From positions 62,001 through 126,000 of the forward strand of contig JAWPHD010001425.1 of NCBI GenBank assembly GCA_037043455.1: a stretch of 64,000 nucleotides of DNA. The letters run 5' to 3'. Origin of the DNA: Cyrtodaria siliqua. Lineage: Eukaryota > Mollusca > Bivalvia > Adapedonta > Hiatellidae. The notes under the pieces were generated by a model, which searched no databases, had not been told where the DNA came from, and saw only the letters and a list, made by a program, of their open reading frames with translations. Shown one piece after another: positions 34,201 to 45,455 of the stretch. How positions within the stretch are numbered: the first letter of the stretch is position 1; each line of letters opens with the position of its first letter. Made by a program: the position numbers and the translations under genes.

Positions 34201-34714
34201 CCCAGTTACTTGAGGTAGGACGGTGGTTCTACTCAAGTATGTTTAGTATGAGTTAAGGTCTTCCTCCATTAATTACGCTGACCGCCCTGTATAACCTAAA
34301 TGATCTGTTGAGAAGTGACGTAACAAATAATTAAAAAATAGTCAGAAACAAACATTGAAATGCACAAGTTTTACAACCTGTATCAAATACATTTTGTTTA
34401 AATTAGAACCATCCTTACACGTTGCCTTTGAAATACAAATTCTCTGTTTATAGTCAAACCTGCTTTAAGCGATCACCTGTCTAAGCAACCACCTTGCTGT
34501 AAATGACCATTTTCCCAATTACCATAAGTATTTCTATAAACTTGTGTTAAAAGAGATTGTTTCTGACTTCCCACTTTAGTGGTCACTTAAGCACAACTGT
34601 ATTTCTTATGATTGTGTACAAACTGTATTTTATTCACCTTCTGTAGGACGGCTTTGTCCAGCATCATCAGAATGTCCCACTGCGCTCATTTTCTTTATAG
34701 ACGCAACACACAAT
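28129..34714 (-). CDS. Uncharacterised Lys/Glu/Ala-rich protein, copy 2 (four coding exons)
   Basis: Paralogue of the copy-1 gene. Coding exons on the minus strand are 34,638-34,689, 33,986-34,039, 32,966-33,100 and 28,129-28,274. They total 387 nt, or 128 residues plus stop, with all introns phase 1. The product starts MSAVGHSDDAGQSRPTE, has one shortened 18-residue exon-2 segment (EKEDNKTVEPAEKDAGKT), an alanine-rich exon 3 and a C-terminal exon with SIPGGSFLKDIFCCLCK and a lysine-rich tail ending DTGTNK. All length differences from copy 1 are multiples of three, which is expected if both copies have been kept coding. The last intron holds the Penelope-like element. I do not recognise a function. 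Confidence 0.72.
29190..31100 (-). pseudogene. Penelope-like reverse transcriptase (permuted-domain type)
   Basis: The best-preserved retroelement in the window. Minus-strand pieces in order: 31,096-30,650 with GPNYRLPSTIDYY and KFVLVPTDKAAYNVIIV; 30,493-30,125 with NWIPKLHKNPYKA, SSVCTTTNISKFLTSC and YDFSTLYTTLPHHLIKDKL; 30,062-29,676 with RYGTTVYRQVVGIPMDTNC and SRYLDDILNID (YLDD box at 29,865-29,876); then the C-terminus to 29,190 (VDPMMTS). The frame is broken at least three times, so it is dead. Paired with the endonuclease-like segment upstream (31,340-31,890), it fits the Penelope-like group with N-terminal GIY-YIG; the clade is an inference. It lies inside the last intron of the copy-2 gene, on the same strand. 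Confidence 0.75.
31340..31890 (-). pseudogene. GIY-YIG-like endonuclease segment (copy 2)
   Basis: 31,861-31,676 encodes HLCFDLKCTTLRYTIC followed by GRSLKVRFREHKYNVGNPKK, resembling the conserved Arg/Glu-His part of GIY-YIG nucleases. The next frame, 31,713-31,342, encodes YQLFRQSGHTFSNV, AELKWMTNLQTPYPLGLNDN and a basic tail. A frameshift separates the two. It lies upstream of the reverse transcriptase on the same strand. Confidence 0.6.
32966..33100 (-). CDS. Exon 3 of copy-2 gene (Ala-rich)
   Basis: 135 nt, acceptor TTTGATTTGCAG, donor GTATGT. It encodes DKKLEKAGKKDLKKAGG, then an acidic segment and an (A/D)-rich run of GCC/GCA/GAT codons. Phase 1 on both sides. Confidence 0.72.
33682..33830. 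mobile_element. 140-bp insertion with 9-bp target-site duplication
   Basis: The word 'ctgccttgc' stands at 33,673-33,681 and 33,822-33,830 around 140 bp starting 'tagtccagcaaccc' and ending 'gcagagtta'. The three equivalent SINE heads in copy 1 have the site uninterrupted ('gtctgccttgcatgcatg'). The element is not recognised and does not resemble R1. Confidence 0.8.
33986..34039 (-). CDS. Exon 2 of copy-2 gene (single, shortened)
   Basis: 54 nt, 12 nt shorter than each copy-1 version (four codons around TKKD missing). The splice sites TTTTTCTAG and GTATGT are intact. Confidence 0.72.
34638..34714 (-). CDS. First coding exon of copy-2 gene
   Basis: The ATG is at 34,687-34,689 and the donor GTGAAT at 34,632-34,637 (GTGAGT in copy 1). 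It encodes MSAVGHSDDAGQSRPTE. The acceptor CTGCTTTCAG lies just above 34,714. Confidence 0.7.
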
Positions 34715-35289
34715 CTGAAAGCAGAGTACAACGATAGTTCACTAACTTTTAACCTGCTCAATATGAATGCACTGTTCTTTCTTTGAGTATGGTCCATTCA
34801 TTTCATATAACAAAGAGGTGCTTCGGAGAAATTACTGAATAGCAGAGTACAGTGTAAAGCCGATCAACCTGAGGGTTCTTTTGGAACATCAAACCCACTC
34901 TTTGTGGTTTTAAAGTAGAATACCGATTAAGCTGGCGCTATAGTGCGCGAGAGGTGTTGCAAATTGTATTACCTCTCATGAACAGACTCATTAAAACCGA
35001 GACTGCTACTTTTCTCTCTTGTGTGTGTTTGCTGCTTCCAAGGGATCCTCTTTGCAGTGTTTATTAAACTGGTCTAATGGTATGAATATACTATTTCGAA
35101 AAAATATATTCAAATGCTGTGTGTTAACCTAGTGAAATACGTTGCTATGTATGACGACCTTTATTTTTAACCAACCTTACGTTTGGCGGGAAATTGCCAA
35201 TTTTATTCCCTTTATCCTTATATGGTTTTCGTAATTGAACATGGAAAACATACTGACTTTCGTGTAGTGACTTTAACCGTGATATTTAG

Positions 35290-35540
35290 TAAAACACAAA
35301 AACAAACACGCAAACAGACAAACGAGAAGGCAAAAGTAATAAAAAATGCAAACGACATCACAAACACAAAAGGGCTGAAAATAGGGCTTCCGCCTTGTAG
35401 CGGTTAGTGGCAAAAAGGCCACTGGGGGTTTAAACCAGGTTCTAGAGTGCACCAAACCTCACACTTACCCTATTGTCATCCCAATTAAACGGGACAGTGT
35501 AAATAAAGAAATCCCCGCCATGAAATATTCTCTAACCAAC
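35290..35540. mobile_element. R1 insertion absent from copy 1
   Basis: Copy 1 reads 'gatatttagtaacattacg' without interruption near 16,823-16,841. Copy 2 has about 250 bp of R1, starting 'aacacaaaaacaaacacgc' and ending 'ctctaaccaac', between the same flanks. It is in the opposite orientation to the copy-1 insertions at 13.5 and 17.3 kb. Confidence 0.8.
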
Positions 35541-35559
35541 AACATTAGGTAGCAACCCA

Positions 35560-36690
35560 GTCCATACACTCCTGTGTTGGTTGTGTTTATACTGTATCAC
35601 ATCTGAACTATACTTGATACCGAACTGACTATACACTTCTGTGCAAGACGTGCATGTATACTTTATACCAGCTGAAGTATACTTGATACTGAACTGACTA
35701 TACACTTCTGTGCGAGATGTGCATGTATACTTTATACCAGCTGAATTATACTTGATACCGAACTGACTATACACTTCTGTGCGAGATGTGCATGTATTTG
35801 TTTATACCAGCTGAAGTATACTTGATACTGAACTGACTATACACTTCTGTGCGAGATGTGCATGTATACTTTATACCAGCTGAAGTATACTTGATACCGA
35901 ACTGACTATACACTTCTGTGCGAGATGTGCATGTATACTTTATACCAGCTGAAGTATACTTGATACTGAACTGACTATACACTCCTGTGTGAGATGTGCA
36001 TGTATACTTTATATCAACTGAAGAATGCTTGATACTGAACTGACTATACACTTCTGTGTGAGATGTGCATGTATACTTTATACCAGCTGAAGTATGTTTG
36101 ATACTGAACTGACTATACACTTCTGTGTGAGATGTGCATGTATACTTTATACCAGCTGAAGTATACTTGATACTGAACTGACTATACACTTCTGTATGAG
36201 ATGTGCATGTATACTTTATACCAGCTGAAGTATGCTTGACACTGAACTGACTATACACTTCTGTGTGAGATGTGCATGTATACTTTATACCAGCTGAAGT
36301 ATGCTTGATACTACCGAACTGAATATACACTTCTGTGTGAGATGTGCATGTATACGTTATACCAGCTAAAGTATACTTGATACTGAACTGACTATACACT
36401 CCTGTGTGAGATGTGCATGTATACGTTTTACCAGCTAAAGTATACTTGATACTGAACTGACTATACACTCCTGTGCGAGATGTGCATGTATACGTTATAC
36501 CAGCTAAAGTATACTTGATACTGAACTGATTATACGCTCCTGTTTGAGATGTGCATGTATACTTTATACCAGCTGAAGTATACTTGATACTGAATTGATT
36601 ATACACTTCTGTGAGATATTTATAACAGCTGATGTATACTTGATACTGAACATACTATACACTTCTGTGTGATCTTTATAACAGTTGGAC
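35560..36690. repeat. 69-bp minisatellite, copy 2 (about 16 units)
   Basis: A 69-bp period (23 codons), open on the minus strand for 279 residues (35,767-36,606). The repeating peptide has YSQFSIKYTSAGIKY and then TCTSHTEV. A one-unit irregularity shifts frame near 35,770 (a T-rich insertion) and another sits near 36,312. Copy 1 has only 4-5 units at the same place, 0.6 kb upstream of its first coding exon. I treat it as a non-coding minisatellite, because an in-frame period alone produces such frames. Confidence 0.85.
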
Positions 36691-37539
36691 TATATTTGAT
36701 ACTGACAATACACTCTTACTCATGTATAATAACTGAGCGGACTGGAATCAGTTTGCAGACCCACACTGATTGTTTTGGTTCCAAGGGATCCTCTTTTCAG
36801 TATTTATTTAATTCAATTATCGGCAGCCATTTCATATTTGCGTAGAAACGTGCATGTCTGTTTTTGATTTGGACACCGTAACATGGTCTAACAGTTGCAT
36901 TTGTACGACGGACCATTTGGTTAAGATTTTCTTAAATTCTGTTTCTTGATTCCAAATTTTGAATTCCAGTCCAAATACCGAATTCCGCGTTTGCAAGTAC
37001 ACATTTATGGTACAGTATTTTGCAACCATAAGTTAATGAGAGACTCAGGACTCTAATGAAAATGAAGATGAATATAGTTATTATATTGCACTAGTGTAAT
37101 AAATATGCAAATGCAGGCCGAATCATCGTTCATTCTTTACCATTCAGCTCAACGTGCATCGGAAATAAAATAATGGATTACAAAAATCGACGACGTTATT
37201 CCGATGTTCTATGTTGTACGGAAAATAACTAGTCAAAATATGATGTCTTCATACAAACATACGACATTATCATACAACAGTATATATAGGCAGCTACACA
37301 AATAAATGTTCCTTATAAGGCTTTTTTTTTAAATTTCGGTAATTATACCCACGATTTTGAAGAAACCCCCCAGGGTATATTAAGATCGCCTCCGTTTGTC
37401 CGTCTGTCAGTCCGTCCGTCCGTTACCATATCTCCTCCTAAACCGCTGAACGGCATTCAACCAAACGTATGGTATGACTTCATCATATGATGACGGCGTG
37501 CAAGAGCAACATTATTTTTGACTCCACACCCACGGGCCC

Positions 37540-38075
37540 TCAGGGGGGCAGTGGGGTGGGGTGGGAGGGGGATGGGTGCGTCAAACGGTCATATACACTA
37601 AAGATTCTTTAATGTTTTTGCACATAATTTGGTTTATAATATAGTCGTCTATGAAAGAGATACACAGCATGTCAAATGATTTATTATTAAAAACTCGGAC
37701 GTCTTCCTTGGTGTTGTTTTGGAGGGGGTGGGGGGGGGGGGTGTGTGTGTGGGGGGGGGGGGACGAAGAGGGTAAAAAGGGGTCAATCATTTTTTTAATT
37801 ATGTTTCAAACGAACATTTTAATGAAGGGATTACAGCGTATAAAAATATGTATTTTTTCTCCTGTACGTGTGTGTGCGGCTGGCGTTGGTGGGTCGGGTG
37901 TGGAGGTGCAAAGGACGTCATAAGTTTCAATATACACATAATTTAATTGCAGTGTCATTTTTTTTAAAATTTTGTTTTTAAGCTTGGCAAATATAATGTG
38001 CCTAGGTTGGGGGAGTGGGGCTGTGTGTGTGTGGGATGGGAGGGTTGGGTGGGGGGGGGGGGGGGGTGGGGGTGA
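37540..38075 (+). repeat. G-rich tracts (copy 2)
   Basis: Long G runs at 37,722-37,762 and 38,051-38,068 with shorter G4-G7 runs around them. Homologous to 19,880-20,480 but with longer runs. Open frames here (proline/glycine runs) are artefacts. Confidence 0.85.
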
Positions 38076-39177
38076 GATTGGAATGGGCGGAGAGAGGTAA
38101 ATTTGGTCAAATATCAATTTTTCTTTCTCAATAAAATGTATTGAATTTGGGAATATCAGTATAATTTGCTCCAGGGTCACCATGGGACTCTGGGATAGGG
38201 GTTAAAAGTTCAAATACATAAATACTTTACACATTTTTCTTTCATTTACAGGGTCATACATGTATACAGCAAAACAAAAATAATACTATTTCTGATCTGA
38301 GTATCAAAGATCGATCGAAACAGTTACATGTAAAATGGATACAGTATTAATTGAATTGAATTGGGTTTTACAGCGCACCAATTCATGAAAGGTTTATATG
38401 GCGCCTAACGTGCCAGGCTAATCGTCAAGATACAATATAGAGAATGGGCCTAGACTCTTCTTACCTGCAGAACTGCAGTGTTGCTTCAAATTATGTAGTA
38501 GACACTGCATTTACGATGGAGCCACGTTTCCACGTTTGCATACGCGGTGTCATGATAAAGAACTTGAGTGAGCATGATAAAAAAGGACAAAATGAATATG
38601 AATGGTGGTCCTACCCTTCTGCATGCGACGGTGTGTTTATGGGATTGCAGTGGTTGTATTCTACCCCGGCAACCACACGGGGGATACAGGGTCAAAGGGA
38701 ATTGATCTGTGTCAAGGACACGTGGATATTTGCGATGTCTCGCCGTCAAATTCGTTCTAGTATTGAATTTATTAAAACTGTTGGATAAAATTGACGCAGC
38801 ATCACATCACTTAGGTTCGACCGTCTTGAGGCTTTGCATTGTTCATATTAAACAAAATACTAATAAATGACAACTTGTATCCAACGTTACCTTAACAAGA
38901 TGTGGAAATAATTTTGAATGAAATGTGAATTACTGAGCGCAAGTTTATGAATAGTTTTAATTAAAATTAGTGAAATCAATATGAGATTGTTATAAAATCC
39001 CTAAAAACGTAAACAAAAAATTAATGATAAAATGGAGTACTAAATTAAAAGAAACACTATTATACTGATCCATATATTAAAAACAAACCATTGGGAAATA
39101 ATTCTAAAAAAAACTCTTTGACTTCCCTTTGTATCCGTTTCACAGAGTATCTATGTATTTCCAATAATGTAATTTCA

Positions 39178-39563
39178 TTAACGTTGTTTAAAACATGTGG
39201 TACGTTTTGAAAAAGTTTTTTTTAAACAAAAAGTAATACTTACATTTCCTAACCTATTCAAATTGCTGTCCTGCAATATAGTTTTTAAACTATCAATAGC
39301 GGAAGATAAATAGACACTCTGTGTATTGCACAGCAAAATGCATAATGATTCGATGGATCTGTTTTGAGCGTAAAAGTACACATCCTGATTGTATTATTTG
39401 TAAACGACAGATCAACGGCATACCAAAATCCACATCGATAATTACCGTAGGCATTGTTAATTATAATCAAGTTCTTAAGGTGTATTAAATTGCAACCTGT
39501 AAACAAGTTCAATAATTGTAAATCTTCACGAACTATTTTATCAGCTGGCTTCATCAGATACAC
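39178..39563 (-). other. Unrecognised open frame, disrupted in copy 1
   Basis: Overlapping frames read QLLNLFTGCNLIHLKNLI, then YGNYRCGFWYAVDLSFTNN. The equivalent in copy 1 (21,700-21,960) is interrupted by a 12-nt difference that introduces stops. This could be decayed coding sequence or chance, and no family is recognised. Confidence 0.2.
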
Positions 39564-40161
39564 ACAATAGCGATTGATCTTTGCCTCTCTTTATACATTT
39601 ATAGAAGTTCATTCATCCTTGTCAGCTAAATTTGATTTTAAAGATGAACTATAGCGTGTCTTTTGAGCATATATTCTGAAATATATGTATATAATATACA
39701 ATCTTGAAATATATGTATATAATATACAATCTGTTTAAACATTACATTTATTGGTTGTCCCGTTTTCTCACAGTAGCCAATTATACTTCATAGCGCACAC
39801 TGATTTCAGATTACTTTGTTAATAAACTTAATAAAACCAACAGAGTAATCTGAAAAAAAAGTGTAATGCGAACTAACTCTAGTTAAACCATAGTTTCTAT
39901 AAATGGTATAGTGTAAAACATGGACGGTGTTTACTTTATCATATAGATAAGTCAATCAAAAATTAACAACAAAAACTAAAATAAATACATCATAGGCGTA
40001 GCAGCCGATGGGGTGGGGTGGGGTGTGTGTGTGTGTTTGGGAGGTGGGGGGGGGGGGGGGTTGCCAAAAGTTCAGAGGATGTGGGGTTGGCGGAGCAGAG
40101 TAAGCTTTGGTCCCCACAATAATTTGAAGAAAAACAATGGTTATCGCTTAAAAAGAAGTCT

Positions 40162-40270
40162 GGTACCTTTACCCTACTGCGCTCTCTACTCTCTCTTCAT
40201 GCACGTGCCTCTCTCTCTTCGTCGGTCGTGCACGAAGAGAGAGTAGCGAGCGCAGTAAAAGAAGGGTACC
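40162..40270. repeat. 109-bp foldback hairpin
   Basis: Arms 40,162-40,205 and 40,227-40,270 begin and end in GGTACC and pair along about 44 bp ('actgcgctc', 'ctactctctctt') with a few mismatches and a loop of about 21 nt. Confidence 0.8.
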
Positions 40271-41440
40271 TGACTACTCAGATATATAACGTTGTATGTT
40301 TTGGTGTAATTGGGCTTGGATAACGTGTTTTCTTATTTTGTGAAAAAGTAATTGAAACATACTTTTTTGATTGTCAAATATATTTTTCAAAATGTTTGCA
40401 GTTGATACAGGCTCTATCTTTTTTGTAGTATGGTATGCTGTACTTAGTGACCCTGTCCTCGCGTGCTGTCAGTACTCTAACTTCCATAAACTTATTCGAC
40501 GTTAGAGTATGGTAAAGCTCCGCCCCTTTATTGTTTGTACTGAATTGAAAGATTTAGTGATATATACATTCATCAAAGGCAATTTCACCGACCATACTAC
40601 AATGCTATGAGTATGTGTACTGTCTTTGTTAGTTTGTGTATGTGTATGCCATGTACATAATAAATTAATGTCAATGTTTGTGTGTGCGTGCGCTCGTCTG
40701 TGTGTGCGTGCGTGCGTGCGGGTGTCGGTCAGTCCGTCCGTCCGTCAAACTCGTTTAATAACATAAATAGTAAACGGGCACTCATGCAAGATCCTCTATA
40801 AGTATATGTGATCTCTTAATTGTTCACTGGCAGTTCCGATACATGATTTATAGTTTTATAATTTCGATATTGTGTATGTGCAAAGGTTTCCTTCCTGGGA
40901 TTTCTTTTTGGCTTTCTATTGTTTTATATAAATACAACATGAAAAAATGGTCCTATAGAAATCACAGCGCCCAAACGCAATGACATCGTATGCCCTCACT
41001 GTGCTATAAACATAGAGCACATTTATGATACAATGAAAAGGAAACTACACAACACAAAGAGTGGTGAAGACTGCGCTACCGACTAGGCAATATGGCTTAC
41101 AGCTTAAGGTTAGCTTGACTCGATTTTATGTGTACACAATCTTCGCTATTATCATGTCTTCAGCACCCAAATTGACAAGACAATGTAAACCAACCTAAAT
41201 CGCTAACAATAAAGACCACATCCGTAGAAATTAACAAAATATACACTAAGATATTGTTGTAAAGCTATATAAAAATACATAATTAAGAAACACCCCAGGC
41301 TGTGGTTGTTCAGTCCGATTCTGGATACATGATGTATGCAGAATTGTACTGAACAACAACAGCGGAGATGGATGATGTATTCAGATTTGTACTGGACAAC
41401 CACAGCGGGGATACATGATGTAACCAGAATTGCCCTACTT

Positions 41441-41690
41441 AACTTTTATAATCGGTCACCCATTTTGTTGTTGAAAATAACACGAATACTAAAATCTGGA
41501 AATCACCGAAACACATACCAATATTTTATTAAGTTTATCAAGAATGTAATCTGAAATCATTTTAACTTTTATAATCGGTCACCCATGTTTTTTGAAAATA
41601 ACACGAACACTAAAAACTGGAAATCACCGAAACAAATACCAATATTTTATTAAGTTTATCAACAATGTAATCTGAAATCATAATCATAGA
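41441..41690. repeat. Two tandem copies of a 123-bp unit
   Basis: Units start at 41,441 and 41,564 ('aacttttataatcggtcacc') and end 'gtaatctgaaatcat'. Reversed copies are at 22,285-22,405, and a partial copy ends duplication copy 2 near 39,800-39,860. Confidence 0.75.
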
Positions 41691-41703
41691 GAATAATAAA
41701 TGG

Positions 41704-41816
41704 GTATTTTCATATCACACCCTATATCAGGCCTTAGACGCCATATCAGCCCGAGAGCTTTAGCTCGAGGGCTGATATGGGTCGAGGGCCTGATATAGGG
41801 TGTGATATGAAAATAC
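41704..41816. repeat. 113-bp foldback hairpin
   Basis: 'gtattttcatatcacacc' (41,704 on) pairs with 'ggtgtgatatgaaaatac' (ending 41,816). Pairing continues through 'ctatatcaggcc' and 'catatcagccc' to a centre near 41,758. Weaker pairing extends outward to about 41,687 and 41,833. Confidence 0.85.
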
Positions 41817-41999
41817 ACATTTTTTATTCTATTTATCATATTCTTCAGCTTTGTTGAAATTTCAATTTCAGCTCACTCACTACGCGGTTTTCCAGGGAGA
41901 AAAAAAGTTTAGATCTAGTCCATTCTGATGTGCTCATGAGTGATATCGATCACGAACCATAGTAGCCGTAGTTTAACTATTGTCAGATCGAATACGCAA

Positions 42000-44130
42000 T
42001 GGTTTAACCAGAATGACGTCATCAGTCTACTATAGTTCAAATGGTTGCTCTGGTTCAAACATGGCTGACAAAAATAAACTTTGACAAATTTGAAACTAAC
42101 TTTGTTGTATCTTCGACATTTATAGACATTTGACTTGAGTTATAAACGTGTTATTTGTATGTAGTCAGTTACTCGATACATATATACAATTGCAACAACA
42201 ATTAACTATTTTACAGCGTTGCCGGTGTCCAGGTAAAACACGTATGGTTTAAATGCACCATGTATCGGCATAGTCTAAAACCTGGGATGGAATGGAATTG
42301 GAATGGAATGAGCTTTAGAATCGCATTCCATTCTAGTCTAAAGTTCCCATTCCATAGTTTAGTATGTGACACATGTACTGAGTATAGGATAAAATATGGA
42401 GAGAATCTGAAAGAAAATTGGAATGTGTCACAAAATGTCACGGGTAGAGCGTACTGGTCGTATATAGCTCTTGTATCGGTTACACCCAAAATCTATTGTT
42501 CGAGTTGAAACAATTTCACAATATTCATGATCTATTCATGTAACACGTAAAAGCGTGCACATTTTAAGTGGCCGCCAGAGAGGCCATGTCATAAGTTTAG
42601 TTTTGTGCTAATGCATGTAAACGTATAGGCATATTTTCCTTAAACGGCAAAATTGTATAAGGGGCCTGTCGTGTAGATTCAATACTGTAGATTTAGCCAC
42701 GTTTGTCACGGACTGAACGGGGGAAATAATGATTTGGGCGTAATGTTTTCTATAAAACCCATTGTCTTCTAGCTTTCGCCGGGATCATCGATAGTACTTT
42801 GTTGGAACAGAGATTGGACGGCAAATTTCACAGGCAACATGTGGTTAAGAGTTTTATTAAACTTTTATCGTATATTTGTATTCAGTGGGCGGCGCCATCT
42901 TGTTTGGCGGTTACGACATCCGGTTAGCATTGATGTTTCTCAAACATAACTTTAGACTAGCATATGAATTTGAAGTTACTTTATTAGATGTAATTATTGT
43001 AATTGATCATTAATTGTAAAACAATATTAATTTGATAACAGTGGATAATAGGTGCATTAGTTAACGTTGGCGTATAACTCGGCGATTGTAATACACGATT
43101 GTTAACATTAGTTAACAATGAGATGAGTGACAAGAATAAATGCGTGCATGCATAACTCAGTGAGTGTAATATATGAGTAATTTGATCATGTTTATATTAC
43201 ATGTATTAGGGGCATTGATTAACAGCGACGTACATAGCGTATACATGGCGTTGTAGAATATGTATACATTGCTACTCATCATTAGTACAGCTTACATATA
43301 TTGATTGAATAATGATTTGTTTGGGTAATGGTAATTATGCAAGATTGTTATGTTTGTCAACCGACATCTAAAACGTATGTATAATTACAGCCTAAGCCAT
43401 CCAGGATATAAGCCATCCAGGATATAGCCAGGATATAAGCCATCCAGGATATAAGCCATCCAGGGTTGGAGTAAGCCATCTAGGTTTGGATATCCAGGAG
43501 TGGAGCTATACTTCCACGACTAACGTTACAAGCGGTGGAGACGGTCCCCGTACCTGCGCAGCCAGGTTTTACTAACGACAAACCCCGGGACACAAGGTGG
43601 GCCCGTTACCAGTCCTCACTGGAGGAATATCATTCACAATCTCAGTGGAGATTAACTATCATTGCATCGCGTCATCAACCCTTACAGAAGGCATTTGATG
43701 ACAATCATCCATTGAATTCGCGCATCATCATCTTCATGAGCTCTCGCGCATCAGTTATCGCGCTAGATCAACATTGTTATAGCTTTAACAACACTTTAGT
43801 GTCTTAGACATTCAGTATTTATAGCAATACTAAGAACGTCTTAAACGTTCAGGAGAACATTCTTTTCATAGTTCATTTGTGTATTCGCTTGGTTTTTTAG
43901 ATCATTGTATATATATTAAACATATTTTAAAAGTTGCATTAAACTTATGTAAATGCATTCACCGTCATTGATTCTTTCCTGAGTTAGCCCAACCACTAAG
44001 GTCATCCTGTGACAGAATGAAACAATTTGAAATATGCTTATTTTACCATATAAGGCTATCAGGAAAGCATGGGAACACAAAGTAATATATTTGACATGTT
44101 CTAACCTATTGGTATTATAACCTCTAACCA
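42000..44130. other. Mostly unassigned sequence between the inverted repeats
   Basis: Holds 'ggaatggaatt'-type short repeats (42,285-42,355) and a 16-bp repeat ('gccatccaggatataa', 43,397-43,465). A 90-residue plus-strand frame (43,535-43,807) starts METVPVPAQPGFTND. That frame has higher GC than its surroundings but no recognisable domain; a retrotransposon gag start or leader is possible but unsupported. Confidence 0.4.
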
Positions 44131-45342
44131 CACACACACACACACACACACACTGACATAATTATGTACATGGCAGACACATGTACGAAAACTAACAGAC
44201 AGTGCACACTATCATAGCATTGTAGTGTAGTAGGACTCAATTGGGGTGTATGTAAATAGATAGGTTTGTAAGCGTGTTACTACTGTCTCGCCGCACAGCT
44301 AACTTTTATGGTGATATCGGTAGAGCGCCCGCTTCACATGCAATCGTTCCGAGTTCAAAACTCCGCTGAGTGTACTAGTTTTTCCTCGTCCGTTTACAGC
44401 AGTATTACCTTTAATGAATGCATAGTATTAAATCTTCTAATTCAGTACAGACAAAGCGGTGGAGCTTTACCGTACTATAACGTCCGATACATTAATGGAA
44501 AAGTTAGAGTACGGACAGCACGCGCGGACAAGGTCACTACGTACACCATACTACAAAACAAAATATTAAGTCTGTTACAGCTTGTTGGTGCCTAACCAAG
44601 TTCTTTTTCTATGTTTAGCGGCATTGGGCTGGTGAGCTTTTGAATGTCTGGGCCAAAAACCAAAACATTTCTGACATTCATATGGAAACTATCGGAAACG
44701 CATTTACACGTCGACGACAACTTAAAACAAGTTATAAAATGACTAAAGAAATGAACAACTTGATCAACTACATCAATTCCGAATTGGAATAAACAAAAAT
44801 CTTACTACATGAGTATTATAACTTGTTTTGTTGTTTGAATATGGTAACGTCCAAAGAATGATGAAAAATACAGCTGTTTTTTACGATGGCCTATTTGGTT
44901 CACATTTACTTAACTTCTATTTCTTGACTTCCGAATTCCGCATTCCGCATTCCGAATTTCGCATTTATAAGTAGGTAGTAAGTAAATAGTACGAGTAAAC
45001 GACGACTACTACTACTACTTCTACTACAACAACTACTACTACGACTACAACTACTACTACTACTATACTACCACTACCACTACCACAATAATAGTAATGA
45101 TAATGATAATAATAATAATGATACAAATAATAGTATTAATAATAATGTATGCCTGCACGTGCATGTATGTGTTTTGTGAAATCACAGTGTTAAAGATGCA
45201 GTTACTTCTCACATTTTATATTTAATAATCATGTAATATAAAGGTGTATGAATATTGCCAGTTACCACGAATGTTGTATTTTTTATATATAAAATCCATA
45301 ACAGTAAATTAAATTCTATATATAGAGGATCTTACATGAGTA

Positions 45343-45455
45343 CTCATTCATTATTGAATTTATTAAACGAGTTGGCAAAATGATATGATGCGAGGTTTTT
45401 GCCTCGCATTATATCATTTTTGCTAACGAGTTTAGTAAATTCAATAATGAATGAG
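45343..45455. mobile_element. 113-bp foldback hairpin with flanking direct repeats
   Basis: Arms 45,343-45,395 and 45,402-45,455 start 'ctcattcattattgaattta', pair along about 53 bp with few mismatches, and have a loop of about 6 nt. The 11-bp word 'ttaaattctat' flanks it at 45,309-45,319 and 45,464-45,474. The related block at 47.3 kb has one 'ttaaattc' and no hairpin, so this looks like a foldback insertion. Confidence 0.8.

Larger units (their letters stand above)
27590..39860. repeat. Segmental duplication, copy 2
   Basis: Counterpart of 9,310-22,285. Compared with copy 1 it keeps the Penelope-like catalytic region and has a single exon-2 unit. It has an expanded 69-bp minisatellite and carries its own insertions at 33,682-33,821 and 35,290-35,540. 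Confidence 0.85.
40423..44575. repeat. Inverted repeat pair 4.1 kb apart end to end
   Basis: 40,423-40,690 and 44,130-44,575 are reverse complements with changes. The outer ends are 'ttttgtagtatggta' and its mirror 'ccatactacaaaaca'. They share 'gtcctcgcgtgctgtc'-type sequence and end inward in a (TG)n/(CA)n run (40,678-40,718; 44,133-44,152). The right arm also holds a tRNA-like stretch at 44,300-44,375. No transposase frame is seen between them. Confidence 0.6.

Noticed and set aside
35767..36606. 279-residue protein with 23-residue Tyr/Thr/Ser repeats
   Set aside because: The period is a codon multiple, so an open frame is expected. The frame shifts inside the array near 35,770. Copy 1 keeps only 4-5 units, and no leader, splice site or stop context supports a gene. 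Kept as a low-probability alternative in the findings.
43535..43807. 90-residue plus-strand frame METVPVPAQPGF...
   Set aside because: No domain, splice sites or homologous copy in the window supports it. A retroelement leader is possible but unproven.
44300..44375. A tRNA gene in the right inverted arm
   Set aside because: 'gatatcggtagagcgc' and 'gagttcaaaactcc' resemble boxes A and B, but no matching acceptor stem is visible.
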